DNA from: X23 sp050251575
Lineage (GTDB): Bacteria > Bacillota > Clostridia > SK-Y3
DNA: 17,601 nucleotides
NCBI GenBank assembly: GCA_050251575.1
Contig: JBFWMP010000044.1
Span: forward strand, 1 to 17,601
Direction of reading: 5' to 3'
Shown here: piece by piece, positions 7,680 to 15,047 of the stretch
Position numbering within the stretch: position 1 is the first letter of the stretch
Layout: each line of letters opens with the position of its first letter
Notes under the pieces: generated by a model
What the model saw: only the letters and a program-made list of their open reading frames with translations
What the model was told of the DNA's origin: nothing
Databases searched by the model: none
Made by a program: the position numbers and the translations under genes

Positions 7680-8335
7680 TAAGCCACACCTCCAACCAAC
7701 CTTTTTGCCAGTCTGACAGCCTCTGCTGCATTTACAGAGTATCCATCAGCCCCTATTTTATCGGCAAAACCTTGCGAAATCGGGCCACCGCCCACCATCA
7801 CTTTGAATTGCCCTCTTATTTCCTGCTGATTTAAAATGTTTATAACTTCAGCCATTCCATCCATTGTTGTAGTCATTAAAGTAGATAATGCTATGATTTT
7901 TGCTTTTATTTCCTTTGCTTTTTCTACAAATCGTAAAGGCGGTATGTCTCTTCCGAGATCTATAACTTCAAAGCCGGATGTTTCCAGCATTATTTTCACT
8001 AGGTTCTTTCCTATATCATGGGTATCTCCTTCGACAACACCAATGACTACCTTGTGTTTCTCGCTTTTGTCATCTGCCTTTATGTGAGGCTTTAAAACCT
8101 CGAGTCCCGCATACATTGCATCTGAACACATTAAAAGTTCCGGAATAAAGTATTCCTCTTCTTCAAACAACTTTCCAGCCCTCGCCATTCCACCTGCAAG
8201 TCCTTGATCTATTGCTTCGTATGCGTCATATTGCTGTAAGATCACCTCATTTGAAAGTATGACAGTTTCCTCTTCCTCCATGTTTACTACCGCATCTGAT
8301 AACTTTTTAAGTAGTTCCTTTTTATTATCAGGCAT
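7679..8335 (-). CDS. Methyltransferase cognate corrinoid (cobalamin-binding) protein
   Basis: A 218-residue methyl carrier of the MtaC/MtbC/MtsB type. The N-terminal helical cap (about 1-90) is followed by a B12-binding Rossmann domain with the signature GDTHDIGKN (His106 is the expected lower axial cobalt ligand), STLMTTTM (about 151-158) and VGGGPIS (about 181-187). It would alternate between Co(I) and methyl-Co(III), receiving a methyl group from one UroD-fold methyltransferase and giving it to another, with the RACo-like protein repairing Co(II). It is the first gene of the operon. The ATG at 8335 is preceded by a G-rich ribosome site (GGGGGG) 7 nt upstream. Confidence 0.93.
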   Translation of the reverse strand: MPDNKKELLKKLSDAVVNMEEEETVILSNEVILQQYDAYEAIDQGLAGGMARAGKLFEEEEYFIPELLMCSDAMYAGLEVLKPHIKADDKSEKHKVVIGVVEGDTHDIGKNLVKIMLETSGFEVIDLGRDIPPLRFVEKAKEIKAKIIALSTLMTTTMDGMAEVINILNQQEIRGQFKVMVGGGPISQGFADKIGADGYSVNAAEAVRLAKRLVGGVA

Positions 8336-8394
8336 TTCACAACCCCCCTATATTGTAGTATTCATATCTATTTAGTGTGGATTATATTCTTTTT

Positions 8395-8415
8395 TTAGGG
8401 GCCTTACGCCCCTAA
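8395..8415 (-). promoter_or_regulatory. Stem-loop in the 5' leader of the corrinoid operon
   Basis: A perfect 8-bp inverted repeat TTAGGGGC / GCCCCTAA with a 5-nt loop. On the minus strand it is followed by A-rich rather than U-rich sequence, so it does not look like an intrinsic terminator for the operon. It may stabilise the leader or be part of an unrecognised regulatory RNA. Confidence 0.4.
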
Positions 8416-8559
8416 CATTACAATTCCTTCTAATATTGCATATATTTTATCCAATGACTAACCGCCACTACCTGTACCCGGAGGGGTATACCTTCCAGAC
8501 ACAAGCAAAACTCCCTCTGAAGCTAAGAACTCTGTTTATAAGCTATTATTAAAATATAG

Positions 8560-8605
8560 AAAATCCTGTAAAAATGCAGATATAGCAACATTTCTGCAGG
8601 ATTTT
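8560..8605 (-). terminator. Probable terminator of cysK
   Basis: Inverted repeat AAAATCCTG (8560-8568) / CAGGATTTT (8597-8605) with an additional inner pairing (8572-8576 with 8589-8593), just 13 nt after the cysK stop. The minus-strand 3' arm ends in TTTT and continues as an AT-rich tract. The plus-strand side is even more T-rich (TTTTTGTTTTT), so it could also stop plus-strand transcripts. Confidence 0.55.
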
Positions 8606-8617
8606 TGTTTTTATGTT

Positions 8618-9556
8618 TTATGCTTCGTCTTGAAATAGAGGTGTTGACAAATATCTTTCACCTGTATCCGGGAGTACGACTACAATTGTCTTTCCTTTAT
8701 TCTCAGGCCTTCTAGCTATCGCGGTTGCAGCAAATACCGCAGCACCGGAAGAGATACCTACAAGCAATCCCTCTGTTTTTGCAAGTTTTCTTGAAGTATC
8801 AAAGGCTTGCTCATTCTTAACTTTAAAGACTTCATCTACAACGTCCTTATTGTATATATGCGGTACAAAACCAGCCCCAATACCCTGAATCTTATGCGGC
8901 CCCTTTGCGCCTCCCGAGAGAACAGGAGAATCAAAGGGTTCAACAGCAATCATTTGCACACTCGGCTTTTTAGCTTTTAAAGCTTCTCCAACACCGGTAA
9001 TTGTTCCCCCAGTGCCAACTCCACTAACGACTATATCCACTTTTCCATCTGTATCTCTCCAAATTTCTTCAGCTGTAGTTTTCCTATGTATCTCTGGATT
9101 TGCTGGATTTTCAAACTGTTGGGGTATAAATGAATGAGGAGTTTGAACTGCAATTTCCTCCGCTTTTTTAATAGCACCAGGTATGCCCTCTGCTCCGGGT
9201 GTTAATACCAACTCTGCACCTAAAGCTTTTAATAGATTTCTTCGTTCAACACTGAATGTTTCAGGAAGTGTGATTATTAGTCTATAACCTTTTGCTGCTG
9301 CAACAAACGCAAGACCTATTCCTGTATTTCCGCTTGTAGGCTCAATAATTACTGAATCCTTATTTATTAATCCTTTGTCTTCCGCATCCTTAATCATCGC
9401 ATAGGCAATTCTGTCTTTAACGCTTCCTGCAGGATTAAAGTACTCAAGCTTTGCAACAACCTTTGCTTCTAGGTTCTTTGATTTGTTGTAATTAGACAGT
9501 TCAAGCAAGGGAGTATTCCCAATCAGATCCGTTAAGTTTTTTGCAACTTTAGCCAT
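8618..9556 (-). CDS. cysK: Cysteine synthase (O-acetylserine sulfhydrylase)
   Basis: Pyridoxal-phosphate enzyme that makes cysteine from O-acetylserine and sulfide in the cytoplasm. The 312-residue protein is full length. The PLP lysine is Lys47 in NPAGSVKDR; TSGNTG is the substrate loop (about 74-79); GTGGTITG binds the PLP phosphate (about 175-182); and the C-terminal LPDTGERYLSTPLF is typical of CysK. I use the ATG at 9556: the sequence GGAGGCGG, which would encode residues of a longer form starting at 9571, is the ribosome site. It has its own promoter with a CymR-like site and its own terminator, so it is not part of the corrinoid operon despite sharing its strand. Confidence 0.93.
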   Translation of the reverse strand: MAKVAKNLTDLIGNTPLLELSNYNKSKNLEAKVVAKLEYFNPAGSVKDRIAYAMIKDAEDKGLINKDSVIIEPTSGNTGIGLAFVAAAKGYRLIITLPETFSVERRNLLKALGAELVLTPGAEGIPGAIKKAEEIAVQTPHSFIPQQFENPANPEIHRKTTAEEIWRDTDGKVDIVVSGVGTGGTITGVGEALKAKKPSVQMIAVEPFDSPVLSGGAKGPHKIQGIGAGFVPHIYNKDVVDEVFKVKNEQAFDTSRKLAKTEGLLVGISSGAAVFAATAIARRPENKGKTIVVVLPDTGERYLSTPLFQDEA

Positions 9557-9614
9557 TTTTACCGCCTCCATAAAACTTTTATTATTTCTTACTATTCTTA
9601 CTTGTTTAATTTGT

Positions 9615-9650
9615 AATTCCGATTTTACTATGTTATAAAAAATATGTCAA
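9615..9650 (-). promoter_or_regulatory. cysK promoter with overlapping CymR-like operator
   Basis: On the minus strand TTGACA (9645-9650), 17-nt spacer, TAAAAT (9622-9627) makes a near-consensus sigma-A promoter. Overlapping the -10 is a 21-nt stretch (9615-9635) that fits the Bacillus CymR box TAWWNCRNNNNANNNGGAATT with two mismatches, including the perfect GGAATT end. CymR, an Rrf2-family repressor, controls cysteine-synthesis genes in Firmicutes, so a site here is plausible. The regulator is not in the window; the operator is an inference from pattern match. Confidence 0.6.
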
Positions 9651-9777
9651 TACTTTTTATAAATATTCTTATAATTTCCTATCGGTTTAGTATGTATTAA
9701 CAAAAGACTCTTTTTCTGAATAAAATCTGTGGCTATAGAAAAGATATCAATAAATCTATAAACCGGAGGAGTATAAC

Positions 9778-11175
9778 ATGACATGGCTTTCTGTTATTCC
9801 AGCACTAATTACTATCGTTTTAACTTTTAAAACGAAGAAACTAATTCCTTCACTGCTTACCGGCGTAATTGTAGGAGCTCTTCTTAGCACTCGCTCAATC
9901 TTCAGCGGAATTACTTCTATAGGCAATTATATTATTGAAGCTGTTGCTGATAAAGACAGCGCCTATACACTGGGATTCCTTGTTGCTTTTGGTGCACTGG
10001 CAGATTTAATTGAGATGGCAGGCGGAATATCAGGATTCAGCGAAAGAGTCGGCAAATGGGTAAAAAACGAGCGCGGTGTATTAGGCTGGAGCTGGCTCCT
10101 GAGCCTCATTACTTTTTTTGATAGCTCTTTCCATACTATTGCTGTAGGAACAGTATTAAATCCCTTACTGGATAAAGTAAAAGGTTCAAAAGAGAAGCTA
10201 GCTTTTCTGCTTTCTGTTACAAGCCTGCAGTTAATTCTGCTTATTCCTATTGCAACATCCTATCTAAGATATATGGTAACCCTAGTCACTAACAATATAC
10301 GTGGAAAAGAGATTAATCAAAGTGCTTATTCGATTGTTGCGACAAGCGTGCTGTGGAACTTTTTTTCATGGAGCATGATTCTTATTGCTATCGGAGTAAC
10401 CATATTGGGACTTGGATTTGGAAAACTCAAATTAGGAAACGCGAAAGAAAGAGAAGAACTTACAGAACAGCATATAGAAAAAGAGCAAAACGCCAATCAA
10501 TCAGTGCAAGAATACCCGAGTAAAAGCATCAATCTTATTGTACCTGTTGTTGTGTTACTTACAAGTACCATTTTCTTCTTTTGGCAGACCGGTAAGAATA
10601 AGTCAGAAACCTTCTTCGGTGCCCTTAGTGCTGCAAACTTTAATGTATCCATATTTGCCGGAGCATTGTTTACTATCGTCATAACAAGTGTCTTCTTTTT
10701 ATTTCAAACAATCAGCCTTGCTGAGATTGAAGCGCACATCATAAAAGGTGCTGAAAAAGTGATTTCACTTATTATCATTTTAGTGCTAAGCTGGGCATTA
10801 ACAAGTGTCACACAAGACCTTGGCTTCAACAAGCTGTTAGGCGAGAATATTATTAAGAGCATTCCTAGACTATTGATTCCTGCTGTGTTATTTCTCATTG
10901 CAGCAGTTATTTCTTACACAATTGGCTCATCCTGGGCAACCTGGGCGCTCATTATGCCTCTTGCTGTTACTTTTTCAATAAATTCAGGTGTAAATATTGC
11001 TATCATGGTTGGAACTGTATGGGCGGGTGGAGCAGTAGTAGATGTAGTATCCCCTTTATCTGCTGAAATGGTAAATATCTCATTCGGTGAACATTTAACT
11101 ACTTCCACCCCTTATGTAATTTTGGGCGTGTTACTTGCTCTTGCCGGATATATTGTTGTAGGATTTACATTGTAG
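9778..11175 (+). CDS. Na+/H+ antiporter NhaC family protein
   Basis: Polytopic inner-membrane protein of 465 residues with about ten to twelve hydrophobic segments and a hydrophilic loop near residues 222-245 (KEREELTEQHIEKEQ). The conserved segments of the family are present: FGALADLIEMAGGISGF (about 71-87), LITFFDSSFHT (about 110-120), SSWATWALIMPLA (about 384-396) and GTVWAGGAVVDVVSPLSAE (about 412-430). The family exchanges sodium for protons, and some members move organic acids or amino acids. A clear GGAGGAG lies 6-7 nt before the ATG. A TATAAT at 9670-9675 may be its -10 box but has no convincing -35. It is divergent from cysK, which raises but does not prove a link to cysteine or sulfur metabolism. 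Confidence 0.82.
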   Translation: MTWLSVIPALITIVLTFKTKKLIPSLLTGVIVGALLSTRSIFSGITSIGNYIIEAVADKDSAYTLGFLVAFGALADLIEMAGGISGFSERVGKWVKNERGVLGWSWLLSLITFFDSSFHTIAVGTVLNPLLDKVKGSKEKLAFLLSVTSLQLILLIPIATSYLRYMVTLVTNNIRGKEINQSAYSIVATSVLWNFFSWSMILIAIGVTILGLGFGKLKLGNAKEREELTEQHIEKEQNANQSVQEYPSKSINLIVPVVVLLTSTIFFFWQTGKNKSETFFGALSAANFNVSIFAGALFTIVITSVFFLFQTISLAEIEAHIIKGAEKVISLIIILVLSWALTSVTQDLGFNKLLGENIIKSIPRLLIPAVLFLIAAVISYTIGSSWATWALIMPLAVTFSINSGVNIAIMVGTVWAGGAVVDVVSPLSAEMVNISFGEHLTTSTPYVILGVLLALAGYIVVGFTL

Positions 11176-11303
11176 GAGTTCCAGAACCTTATCTCTACTG
11201 CTCTTATCATAGGCCACTTATAAATATATAAAGGGACTTCCTGAAGACTTTGCCTGATTATTACCTTGACTGCTTGTTGATGACTTCCACCACAGCAGCT
11301 CAT
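11112..11303 (-). CDS. Possible small cysteine-containing ORF (doubtful)
   Basis: A 63-codon reading frame starting MSCCGGSHQQ. The ATG overlaps the end of the DUF2933-like gene by a few nt, as in coupled genes, with GGATGGG 4 nt upstream. Against it: the last 64 nt run antisense through the 3' end of the antiporter gene, the remainder does not resemble a known family, and the composition looks random after the first dozen residues. It may be a metal-binding micropeptide with a degenerate tail, or chance. Confidence 0.2.
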   Translation of the reverse strand: MSCCGGSHQQAVKVIIRQSLQEVPLYIYKWPMIRAVEIRFWNSYNVNPTTIYPARASNTPKIT

Positions 11304-11304
11304 A

Positions 11305-11610
11305 TTACCCATCCGAACGATTTGCCTCAATCTGATTATTCATTTGATGTCCATGGTCTTCTTTTTTGTTCTTGTCTTTCCTAAACATTAAAGGCATCAT
11401 CAGCAAGTGCAGTAAAGGACACAAGAAGAAAATTGCTCCTGACAGCAAACCTTTTAGATTTGGATTGTTAACTTTTAATAGTGGTAGTGCAAACAATAAC
11501 AATAGCGGAATAGCACAACACAGCACCATCAACCACATGTGTGACATATGCCCTTTATGACTATGCCCTTCATTATTATTGTTGTTATTTTGGGTTTCGT
11601 GACATTTCAC
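11305..11610 (-). CDS. His/Met-rich small membrane protein, DUF2933-like
   Basis: A 101-residue protein with a His/Met-rich N-terminus (EGHSHKGHMSHMW), two hydrophobic helices (about 27-46 and 52-72) and a conserved FFLCPLLHLLMMPLMF segment, which matches the C-P-L-x-H-L-x-M pattern of DUF2933 proteins. A His-rich charged tail follows (KKEDHGHQ). Proteins of this type are often found with copper or other heavy-metal genes; a metal-binding role is inferred. The start is GTG at 11610 with GGGGGA 6 nt upstream. It is preceded by promoter site A of the direct-repeat regulon and ends convergently to the antiporter. Confidence 0.7.
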   Translation of the reverse strand: MKCHETQNNNNNNEGHSHKGHMSHMWLMVLCCAIPLLLLFALPLLKVNNPNLKGLLSGAIFFLCPLLHLLMMPLMFRKDKNKKEDHGHQMNNQIEANRSDG

Positions 11611-11673
11611 ATAAATTCCCCCTTAAAATCTTTCTCTTATCTTGATACTACAGTTTCATTTCCTACTATTCAT

Positions 11674-11707
11674 ATTGTACTACTTGATTATGAAGAACCC
11701 GTGAAGA
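11674..11707 (-). promoter_or_regulatory. Promoter with direct-repeat activator site A (DUF2933 gene)
   Basis: Minus strand: TCTTCA (11702-11707), N5, TCTTCA (11691-11696), an 11-nt gap, then a TACAAT -10 box (11674-11679). No -35 hexamer is seen; the repeats occupy its place. The deduced leader is about 57 nt. The same arrangement occurs at sites B and C. Confidence 0.65.
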
Positions 11708-11773
11708 TTTTTAGACTACAATTAATTTTTTATATAACAACACAAGCTCACATATACTACTAAAATATCATAC

Positions 11774-14098
11774 CTATATCTTTCTGATAAGAGCAACAAA
11801 GATGTATAGTATGCTGCCAGCTATTAATGCCCCATTAAATCCGAGTTCCATCGATAATATAATTGAAACAACAGAACCAACAACCGACATTACACCATTA
11901 ATTCCCCACATAATCGGAATGATATCGGATTTTTTATTCTCATTTAATAGTTTCAGTCCTCTTGGGAATGGCATTCCCATGAATAATCCTTGAACAATCA
12001 CAAGTAGTGATGATATAAGAATCCTGTTTATCAAACTCCAATTTGAAGTGTTTCTAAATATTAACCCTAGTGAACTTATCAATGCAATATTTACGATAAC
12101 AATTAGTATTGGAGGTAAATATACTCCTTTTATTGTTTTACTAAATACCTTGCTGCCGCTCACGAAGCTTCCCAGGCCACATCCGATCAATAGCGCTGCC
12201 AAAACATACGTAAAAGCCAGGACAGGATGTCCAAGATACAGGATGAACTTTTGTATAAGAGGGATTTCTATTAACATAAATCCTGCACCAAGTCCACTGA
12301 AATACAACGCAGGTTTTACAGCACTATGTTTTATAATAAAAGGTACAAATAGAATCAAACTGCCTATAAGTATAAATAATAGAATCAAAGCCAAAGCAGG
12401 TGATACTCCCTTAGCGAAATTATAGAAATATGGATTGTCATCCGTTGCGGGAGTTACATTATAGGTAAAGCCTGTCAAATACTCAGCCATCGAAATGTGC
12501 TCTTCCTTAATGTGCTGCAGGGGACCCTGTTCATATACATGTGGAGTATATAAGGGAAGATTCCCATTCTCAGTTGCACTTTGCGCCAACTCTTTGCTTT
12601 GCTGTTCAGTAAATGGCTGATTTTTTATAATTACCATGGGATTATGAATATGTTCATTACCATGCTGAGCCTGAGGCATATTTTTTCTGAATATTGTAAT
12701 ATACTTTGGTGCATCTTTTACCGGTACTCCTCGATTTTTCAACGCAAGGATGGCAGTTGCCACAATCTTACCCATATCCTCCTGATCATGGGCCAAAAAT
12801 GCAAGTTTACCATCTCCTTTTAAGTGTGCTAAATAGTCCTGCATGGCTTCAGTCGTATAGATATAATTTTCTGATAATGCATACCCTGCTCCTTGGGACG
12901 TACTGGTCATAACAAGCGATAGAAAGATAACATCATACTTATCTTGTGTCTTTCTTATATAATTCCGGCCATCTTCTCCATATATTCTCACTTCCGGTCT
13001 ATCGTAAATATTTCCATTAAAATCTTTAAACTGCCGGACTGCTTCAATGCTGGAAGTATTAATTTCAACTGCCGTTATATCTTTGCTTCCACCAGCCAGT
13101 GCAAAAAGAATATCTCTTCCACCGCCGGGACCAATAATTAATGTGCTGTCATTTTTCCCGAATGAAAAAGGAATAAACTCTGTATTTTTTTTATACTTAT
13201 CAAGACTTTCTATATTACCGTCAAATCTATACATTGGTGCATTGGCTGCACCATCTATGGTAAGCACCATTTGATCAGGATCTTCTTTGATCTTAATAAC
13301 ATCAGTTCTTGAAAAAGCATTCCATTTTGTATAAATAATTTCGCCGGTCTTTCCTGATTTCTCTATGTTACCAAGAGTTTTTGACACGTTTGTTTTTATT
13401 CCATTAAAATTTTGCTCAATACTATTTACATAATGCCCTGGCAATAAGATAGCAGCAAACAATATTAAAGGTAAAATATAATTAAAAACATTTTTAATTT
13501 TTAGAGAGCTTGAGTATAAAATTGCTGCCAAGGATGCAATAATACAGACAAATATAATCGATCTGTACATCCCAAGATAATTCAATGACATTAATACAGC
13601 AACACTACCTATCCCGGAGCCCAGCAAATCTGCAAAATATAGTTTATTGCTTATTCCTGACAGTTCTCTGAAAAGTGTTGAAAAAAAGTATCCTCCAATT
13701 ACAAAGGGAATAGTACCTAATATTACATATATAAGCAATGTGTTAATATATGGCAAAAAATAAATTAATCCAAGTACAAGTAAATAAGAGACTGAAAGAG
13801 TGGTTACTGCTTTATTGATATTTTCTAGAGGTGATGCCTCGCTTTCCTTTGTATTATTTAGTCTCTTTCTTTTTTTCAAAATACTTCTTGGCTCTTTCTT
13901 TTCTTGCTGCTTATAAGCAATAATTCCGCCTATTCCCAATCCAAATACTGCAAAAGATGTAATTAAAAATACATAATGATACCAAAGAATCGCAGAATAA
14001 ATTCTAGTTAGTACTACCTGGTAAGTAAACAATGAAACTGAAACAAGAAAAACACTTAATAGAACAAAAACCCTATCTCGCACATTTTTTATCTCCAC
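11774..14098 (-). CDS. Membrane protein with spermidine-synthase-like methyltransferase-fold domain
   Basis: A 774-residue protein in three parts: about seven N-terminal helices (residues 10-220), a soluble Rossmann domain of the spermidine/spermine synthase type (about 250-550), and about seven C-terminal helices (560-774). In the soluble domain the nucleotide-binding loop is IIGPGGGRD (321-329), the acidic residue binding the ribose is Glu345 in AVEIN, GEDGRNYIR is at 374-382, and SENYIYTTEA near 409 matches the family. The usual catalytic Asp motif (YDVIIxDxxDP) is replaced by YDVIFLSLVMTS, so ordinary aminopropyl transfer is unlikely. Start is GTG at 14098 with AAGGGG 7 nt upstream. It follows the SHOCT gene by 82 nt and is probably co-transcribed from site B. 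Its substrate is unknown. Confidence 0.75.
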   Translation of the reverse strand: MEIKNVRDRVFVLLSVFLVSVSLFTYQVVLTRIYSAILWYHYVFLITSFAVFGLGIGGIIAYKQQEKKEPRSILKKRKRLNNTKESEASPLENINKAVTTLSVSYLLVLGLIYFLPYINTLLIYVILGTIPFVIGGYFFSTLFRELSGISNKLYFADLLGSGIGSVAVLMSLNYLGMYRSIIFVCIIASLAAILYSSSLKIKNVFNYILPLILFAAILLPGHYVNSIEQNFNGIKTNVSKTLGNIEKSGKTGEIIYTKWNAFSRTDVIKIKEDPDQMVLTIDGAANAPMYRFDGNIESLDKYKKNTEFIPFSFGKNDSTLIIGPGGGRDILFALAGGSKDITAVEINTSSIEAVRQFKDFNGNIYDRPEVRIYGEDGRNYIRKTQDKYDVIFLSLVMTSTSQGAGYALSENYIYTTEAMQDYLAHLKGDGKLAFLAHDQEDMGKIVATAILALKNRGVPVKDAPKYITIFRKNMPQAQHGNEHIHNPMVIIKNQPFTEQQSKELAQSATENGNLPLYTPHVYEQGPLQHIKEEHISMAEYLTGFTYNVTPATDDNPYFYNFAKGVSPALALILLFILIGSLILFVPFIIKHSAVKPALYFSGLGAGFMLIEIPLIQKFILYLGHPVLAFTYVLAALLIGCGLGSFVSGSKVFSKTIKGVYLPPILIVIVNIALISSLGLIFRNTSNWSLINRILISSLLVIVQGLFMGMPFPRGLKLLNENKKSDIIPIMWGINGVMSVVGSVVSIILSMELGFNGALIAGSILYIFVALIRKI

Positions 14099-14180
14099 AT
14101 TTTTTCCCCTTTTCCTTCAACCTAGCACCTTCTACCCCATCACAATAACCAATATTACCCATAGTGTAAAGTTGAAAATA

Positions 14181-14408
14181 TTAACGTTTTAATAATATAG
14201 CCTTTTTCTGCTTGTATTCTTCTTCACTGATTTCGCCTCTTGCGAATCTTTCGTTAAGAATTGCTAATGAACTATCATATTCTTTTTGGCCTCTTATATT
14301 ACTATTGCTAGATAATTTAACAGCTGCATATACGATAACTCCGGCTAAAACTAGTGGTATAAGTATTCCAAACCAGCCTCCCATCATACCGTAGCCCCAT
14401 CCCATCAT
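14181..14408 (-). CDS. SHOCT-domain small membrane protein
   Basis: A 75-residue protein. The N-terminus MMGWGYGMMGGW is rich in Met, Gly and Trp. One transmembrane helix follows (about 13-32), then a cytoplasmic C-terminal SHOCT motif LAILNERFARGEISEEEYKQ ending KKAILLKR. SHOCT (short C-terminal) domains are oligomerisation or interaction modules of uncertain function. I use the ATG at 14408 because GGAG lies 8 nt upstream. A GTG at 14417 would be 1 nt from the same site. It is driven by promoter site B and precedes the spermidine-synthase-like membrane protein. The Met-rich start recalls metal-handling membrane proteins, in line with the kinase sensor next door. Confidence 0.8.
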   Translation of the reverse strand: MMGWGYGMMGGWFGILIPLVLAGVIVYAAVKLSSNSNIRGQKEYDSSLAILNERFARGEISEEEYKQKKAILLKR

Positions 14409-14514
14409 AATAAACACTCCTTTCTTTATTTTTCGTCATATAAAATTATATTTTCTAATTGACCGTGCTAATCATTATACAAAGCGTCACAGTATATTCC
14501 TGATTATCATAAGA

Positions 14515-14548
14515 ATTATATTATATAATCTTGAAGAACTTATGAAGA
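14515..14548 (-). promoter_or_regulatory. Promoter with direct-repeat activator site B (SHOCT operon)
   Basis: Minus strand: TCTTCA (14543-14548), N5, TCTTCA (14532-14537), an 11-nt gap, then TATAAT (14515-14520). An overlapping second TATAAT exists at 14520-14525, but only the first keeps the spacing found at sites A and C. No -35 consensus. The deduced leader is about 100 nt. Confidence 0.7.
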
Positions 14549-14574
14549 AAATATAAAGAATGCTTTTAAATATG

Positions 14575-14608
14575 AAAAAATTCAGGTGGCAATAAACACC
14601 ACCTGAAT
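14575..14608 (-). terminator. Intrinsic terminator of the DUF2680-like gene
   Basis: A perfect 10-bp stem ATTCAGGTGG / CCACCTGAAT (14580-14589 with 14599-14608) with a 9-nt loop, followed on the minus strand by a run of six T (14575-14580). It lies 13 nt after the stop of the 122-residue gene and separates it from site B, so the SHOCT operon has its own promoter. Confidence 0.88.
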
Positions 14609-14621
14609 CCAACAATCCTGT

Positions 14622-14990
14622 CTATAGTTCACTGAAGGAACTCATCATTCCACCATTACTGCCCATCATTCCACCATTAAACTGAGATCTGAAACTTTGG
14701 TTATTAGCACCATTTCCGGGACCTGCTGCTCCTCCGCAGTGATCCTCAAAACCATTTTCTTCATGATATTCTTCCATGGCATCAAAATGCTCATTATACT
14801 GTTGCGCTTGTTGCTCAGTAATTTCACCTTTTTCCACAGATTTATCTACCCATTTCCTGTGAAAATCAAACATTGACTCAAAAAACTTTGATGTTTTTGA
14901 ATCTTCCGGCGCTGCTGCAAAGGCTGCCGGAATAGCTATCGCTGCGATAAGTACCAATGATGTTATAAATACTACGCTTTTCTTCTTCAT
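14622..14990 (-). CDS. Secreted Met-rich DUF2680-like protein
   Basis: A 122-residue exported protein. An N-terminal signal peptide (KKKS followed by a hydrophobic core, ending AAFAAA near residue 26) precedes a helical domain WVDKSVEKGEITEQQAQQYN with EEYHEENGFEDHCGG. This resembles Firmicutes DUF2680 proteins, which carry a repeat-like 'xxGxITxxQAxxxxxH' helix pair. The C-terminal tail is low complexity and Met/Gly/Asn-rich with two GGMM units (GGMMGSNGGMMSSF), which could coordinate Cu(I) or Ag(I). ATG at 14990 with GAGGAGG 9 nt upstream. It is a monocistronic unit with promoter site C upstream and a strong terminator downstream. Function is not known; metal binding outside the membrane is inferred. 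Confidence 0.75.
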   Translation of the reverse strand: MKKKSVVFITSLVLIAAIAIPAAFAAAPEDSKTSKFFESMFDFHRKWVDKSVEKGEITEQQAQQYNEHFDAMEEYHEENGFEDHCGGAAGPGNGANNQSFRSQFNGGMMGSNGGMMSSFSEL

Positions 14991-15047
14991 GACTGAAGAC
15001 CTCCTCTAAAATATAATCTGTAATTGTTAATTACTTTTTATACTTTA

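Larger units (their letters stand above)
8336..8617. other. Intergenic leader between cysK and the corrinoid operon
   Basis: A 282-nt gene-free stretch. It holds, in minus-strand order, the cysK terminator hairpin, a GC-richer block (about 8450-8520) with a 14-codon mini-ORF and small stems, and a strong stem-loop at 8395-8415 located about 60 nt before the corrinoid-protein start. The promoter of the corrinoid operon is not clear. TTTACA near 8567-8572 with TAATAA-like sequence 15-17 nt downstream is one weak candidate, and TATAAT about 8380-8385 lacks a good -35. I see no cobalamin riboswitch core. Confidence 0.5.

Noticed and set aside
8395..8415. Hairpin as an intrinsic terminator
   Set aside because: On neither strand is the stem followed by a T-run; the T-rich sequence lies on the wrong side.
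8440..8475. Sigma-54 promoter (TGGC...TTGG) before the corrinoid operon
   Set aside because: The GG and GC dinucleotides are not at the required 10-bp spacing.
8450..8552. Plus-strand ORF starting MTNRHYLYPEG
   Set aside because: No ribosome site, no similarity to a known family, and it ends within the cysK terminator area.
8336..8617. Cobalamin riboswitch in the leader of the corrinoid operon
   Set aside because: No B12-box (GCCACTG-type) core and too little room after the cysK terminator; the hairpins seen do not form the known consensus.
11242..11247. Another TGAAGA after the antiporter, and one at 14994-14999
   Set aside because: Single copies with no partner 11 nt away and no -10 box at the right distance; treated as chance.
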